Part shown: positions 61,928 through 64,000 of the stretch, piece by piece
Layout of the letters: the number at the start of each line of letters is the position of its first letter
How positions within the stretch are numbered: position 1 is the first letter of the stretch
The notes under the pieces: generated by a model
What the model saw: only the letters and a program-made list of their open reading frames with translations
The model's database searches: none
Told to the model about the DNA's origin: nothing
Position numbers and translations under genes: made by a program
Source: Allolobophora icterica
Taxonomy: Eukaryota > Annelida > Clitellata > Crassiclitellata > Lumbricidae
Length of the DNA: 64,000 nucleotides
Reading direction: 5' to 3'
Assembly: GCA_963556255.1 (NCBI GenBank)
Contig: OY744610.1
Span: 13,036,088-13,100,087, forward strand

Positions 61928-63099
61928 ATGAAATTGTCAATTAAGGATGCGGGAAATGTAGTTGCGGTCATCTTTATGCGGCAGGGAGAAGTTATGAGAT
62001 CTAGTGCGAAGATTATGACCACCAGTGCTACGAGGAGGGGGTCAGGCCCCGAAGGACATGGTTGGGATCATTACAAACAGCCTTTAAAAGATTATAATCA
62101 GATGCCTCAGGCATCCCTTCCAGTGAAGGATGGTGGCCTTGGAATACGCTGTGCTGCTATGCTGGCACTTTCTGCCTTCTTGGCCTCTGCTGCGAGCACA
62201 AGCGAACTCCAAGCCGACATGCTGCCACCAGAATTAGCCGACGCCTCAGACGATCTTGTAACCACAGCACTGAAAGCATGGACAACACTCACGGGTGGGG
62301 AACCACCAACAGGATCAACAGCTCATCGTCAAAGAGAATGGGACAGCCGCTGGATAAGTAAGGCGTGGACAACTCTGCACGAGTCTGCGAACAATGCACT
62401 GGACCGGGCTCGTCTCAATTAGCTTCTCGGGCACCACACTCGGGCGATTGGCTGCTATCTCCTCCGGTTACTGCATTGGGCCTCCGCTTGTCAGACGAAG
62501 TGATACGGATCGCGGTTGGAATGAGACTTGGAACGACTCTGTGCGAACCACATTTGTGTCAGTGTGGCGAGAGAGTTGACGCCAGAGGACTCCACGGTCT
62601 TGTCTGTAGAAAAAACGCTGGCAGACATCAACGGCACAACATGCTCAACGATATCATATGGAGATCGTTTGGAAGAGCAAATATCCCTTCTCAGAAGGCA
62701 CCGTTAGGCCTCACCAGAGAGGATGGCAAACGACCTGACGGCGTGACGCTTATCACGTGGTCATGCGGAAGGTGCCTCACTTGGGATGTGACCTTTTCGG
62801 ACACTTATGCAGCGTCACATCTGGCTGTAACATCAACCGGAGCAGGTGAGGCAGCAAACCGGGCAGCCGCCGCCAAAAGATCCAAGTACGCCACTATCAC
62901 CCGAACGCATGCGTTTGTAGCGGTAGCAGTGGAGACCAGTGGTGCATGGAGTTCAGAAGGATTGGATTTTGTGTTGGAACTGGGACGTAGGTTGACGGAT
63001 TCAACTCAGGACACGCTTGAGACGAGCTACCTGTTCCAGAGACTGTCGATAGCTGTCCAACGCGGGAACGCCATCTGCTTCTCATCGACCTTTTCATGA
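61928..63099 (+). pseudogene. LINE C-terminal region with restriction-endonuclease-like domain
   Basis: Two frames (to 62422, and from 62365 to 63099) are joined by a frameshift near 62415. The first gives QASLPVKDGGLGIRCAAMLA, a region after the RT core. The second gives a CxC...HGLxC zinc motif (CQCGERVDARGLHGLVC), then RHNMLNDIIWRSFGRA, KRPDGVTL and TWDVTFSDT. The order CCHC, RH, PD, D resembles the PD-(D/E)XK endonuclease of RLE-type LINEs (R2/R4-like); that reading is inferred. Ends FSSTFS. Confidence 0.6.
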
Positions 63100-63153
63100 T
63101 AAATTGTTCACTGAGTGACGCTGAGATGGCGCTTCAGATTATTTAATCATTAT

Positions 63154-63162
63154 TGTTAAATA

Positions 63163-63250
<88 letters not shown>
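63154..63250. repeat. (AAT)n microsatellite
   Basis: About 30 trinucleotide units after the LINE ORF. Confidence 0.9.
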
Positions 63251-63251
<1 letters not shown>

Positions 63252-63269
63252 CAACTAATTTAATCTCTA

Positions 63270-63300
63270 AGACCCTGAGGGAACGAAGTACCTCAGGGGG
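63270..63300 (+). other. LINE 3' hairpin
   Basis: CCCTGAGG and CCTCAGGG pair around GAACGAAGTA. Followed by an A run and another (AAT)n tract (63310-63368), so it looks like the 3' terminus of a LINE with an AAT tail. Confidence 0.6.
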
Positions 63301-63308
63301 AAAAAAAA

Positions 63309-63309
<1 letters not shown>

Positions 63310-63368
<59 letters not shown>
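63310..63368. repeat. (AAT)n microsatellite
   Basis: Second trinucleotide tract, separated from the first by the hairpin segment. Confidence 0.9.
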
Positions 63369-63377
63369 CGCTTTTCA

Positions 63378-64000
63378 GTGACTAAACCAGAAAAGGCGAC
63401 CCTTCTGGGCGCTACACTCTCCACATCGGAGGCCCTCTCGACCTGTCTTGAATCCCGTTGCTCCGAATTATCCTTGCCAATTCCTTGGCCCTGTCCAGAC
63501 TGGCAAGCATCACTAAACACGATGCCCTTATCCTACTCAGGTGCTCGCTTAGCTCTCCTAAATTGATGCATACGCCTCCCTGTGGCCCTTGCTCGGGACA
63601 TCCTCTTCTCGAACAGTATGACTCTCTGTTGAGAGATGGTCTCTGCTCAATCCTGAATCTTCCTTTGTCGGATGACCAGTGGTTGCAGGCCTCTCTTGCT
63701 GTCAAAGCTGGCGGCTTGGGTATCCGTAGGGTTACTTCGCTTGCGATCCCCACCTTTTTGGCTTCCGCTGCAAGTACCCTCACCCTCCAGTCCTCCATGC
63801 TTAGCAATACTGTCATTGACACAGATACTCAATTTATCACCTCAGTTGAGCAATGGTGCTCCAACTTCTCTGCATCACACCCGGACGGGGAGCTGGCTCA
63901 CAGGCAGTCAGCTTGGGACAGACCTGTCATTCAAAAGACAGCGTCCGAGCTCGCACGCGTTTACACCAGCGCCTACCACCAAGCACGTCTGAAAGCAGTC
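63378..64000 (+). pseudogene. Second copy of the RLE-type LINE, right-partial
   Basis: Reads EKATLLGATLSTSEALSTCL, then in other frames LQASLAVKAGGLGIRRVTSL and FLASAASTLTLQSS. Same family as 61928-63099 but starting further upstream in the protein. Frameshifted at least twice; runs off the window. Confidence 0.65.

Overview
This is a window of animal (metazoan) nuclear DNA, most likely from a marine invertebrate. The evidence is multi-exon genes with GT-AG introns, a poly-C2H2 zinc-finger gene family, an immunoglobulin-superfamily gene array, tRNA-derived SINEs, many non-LTR retrotransposon fragments and a complete Polinton (Maverick). The species cannot be named from the sequence alone. No bacterial genes, rRNA, intact tRNA genes or CRISPR arrays were seen.

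Layout. (1) 1-1917 is a C2H2 zinc-finger gene with about 15 good fingers, open at the left edge. (2) 2.8-13 kb is a graveyard of mobile DNA: two copies of an inverted, minisatellite-bearing element, a hAT element with an intact 8-bp target duplication, and a LINE broken by a Harbinger-like element that itself contains a hAT MITE. (3) 14.1-29.4 kb holds a tandem IgSF array. Three copies of an Ig1+Ig2 exon pair have identical exon lengths and phase-1 splice sites. There are two signal-peptide exons, Thr/Pro-rich stalk exons, a transmembrane exon and tail exons. Copies 1 and 2 appear fused through a stalk exon; copy 3 lacks a stalk and a visible membrane exon. SINE, LINE and piggyBac insertions sit in the introns. 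(4) 29.5-36 kb has more repeats (fold-back repeat, LINE, mariner-like remnant). (5) 36.1-38 kb is a second zinc-finger gene, paralogous to the first and broken by a 1-bp deletion. Its 3' flank was split by a Penelope-like retroelement (38.24-42.03 kb) and the Polinton lies just beyond. (6) 42,722-59,423 is the Polinton. (7) 59.4-64 kb holds LINE fragments, a second Harbinger-like copy and two LINE tails with a restriction-endonuclease-like C-terminal domain.

The Polinton is the most complete system here: 221/218-bp terminal inverted repeats, AG...CT ends, a 6-bp AACGTT target duplication and a virus-like gene set. It carries an integrase with chromodomain, a zinc-ribbon/phospholipase-A2 protein, a packaging ATPase, a penton-like minor capsid protein, a glycine-rich minor virion protein, a dUTPase-like fold protein, a two-helix membrane protein, three uncharacterised proteins, a double-jelly-roll major capsid protein, a SAP protein, a fibre-like protein with a C1q-like head, an adenain-type protease and protein-primed DNA polymerase B. 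DNA replication (PolB), integration (INT), capsid building (MCP, penton, protease), genome packaging (ATPase) and host contact (fibre, PLA2) are all represented. This copy is not intact: a pogo-like transposon splits the SAP gene and the minor virion gene has an in-frame stop.

Most notable candidates for something new: the IgSF receptor array with its apparent exon fusion; a canonical -1 frameshift heptamer where the PLA2 frame overlaps an integrase frame that lacks any usable ATG; the fibre-like gene; and a minus-strand acidic gene flanked by a 29-bp direct repeat inside the Polinton.
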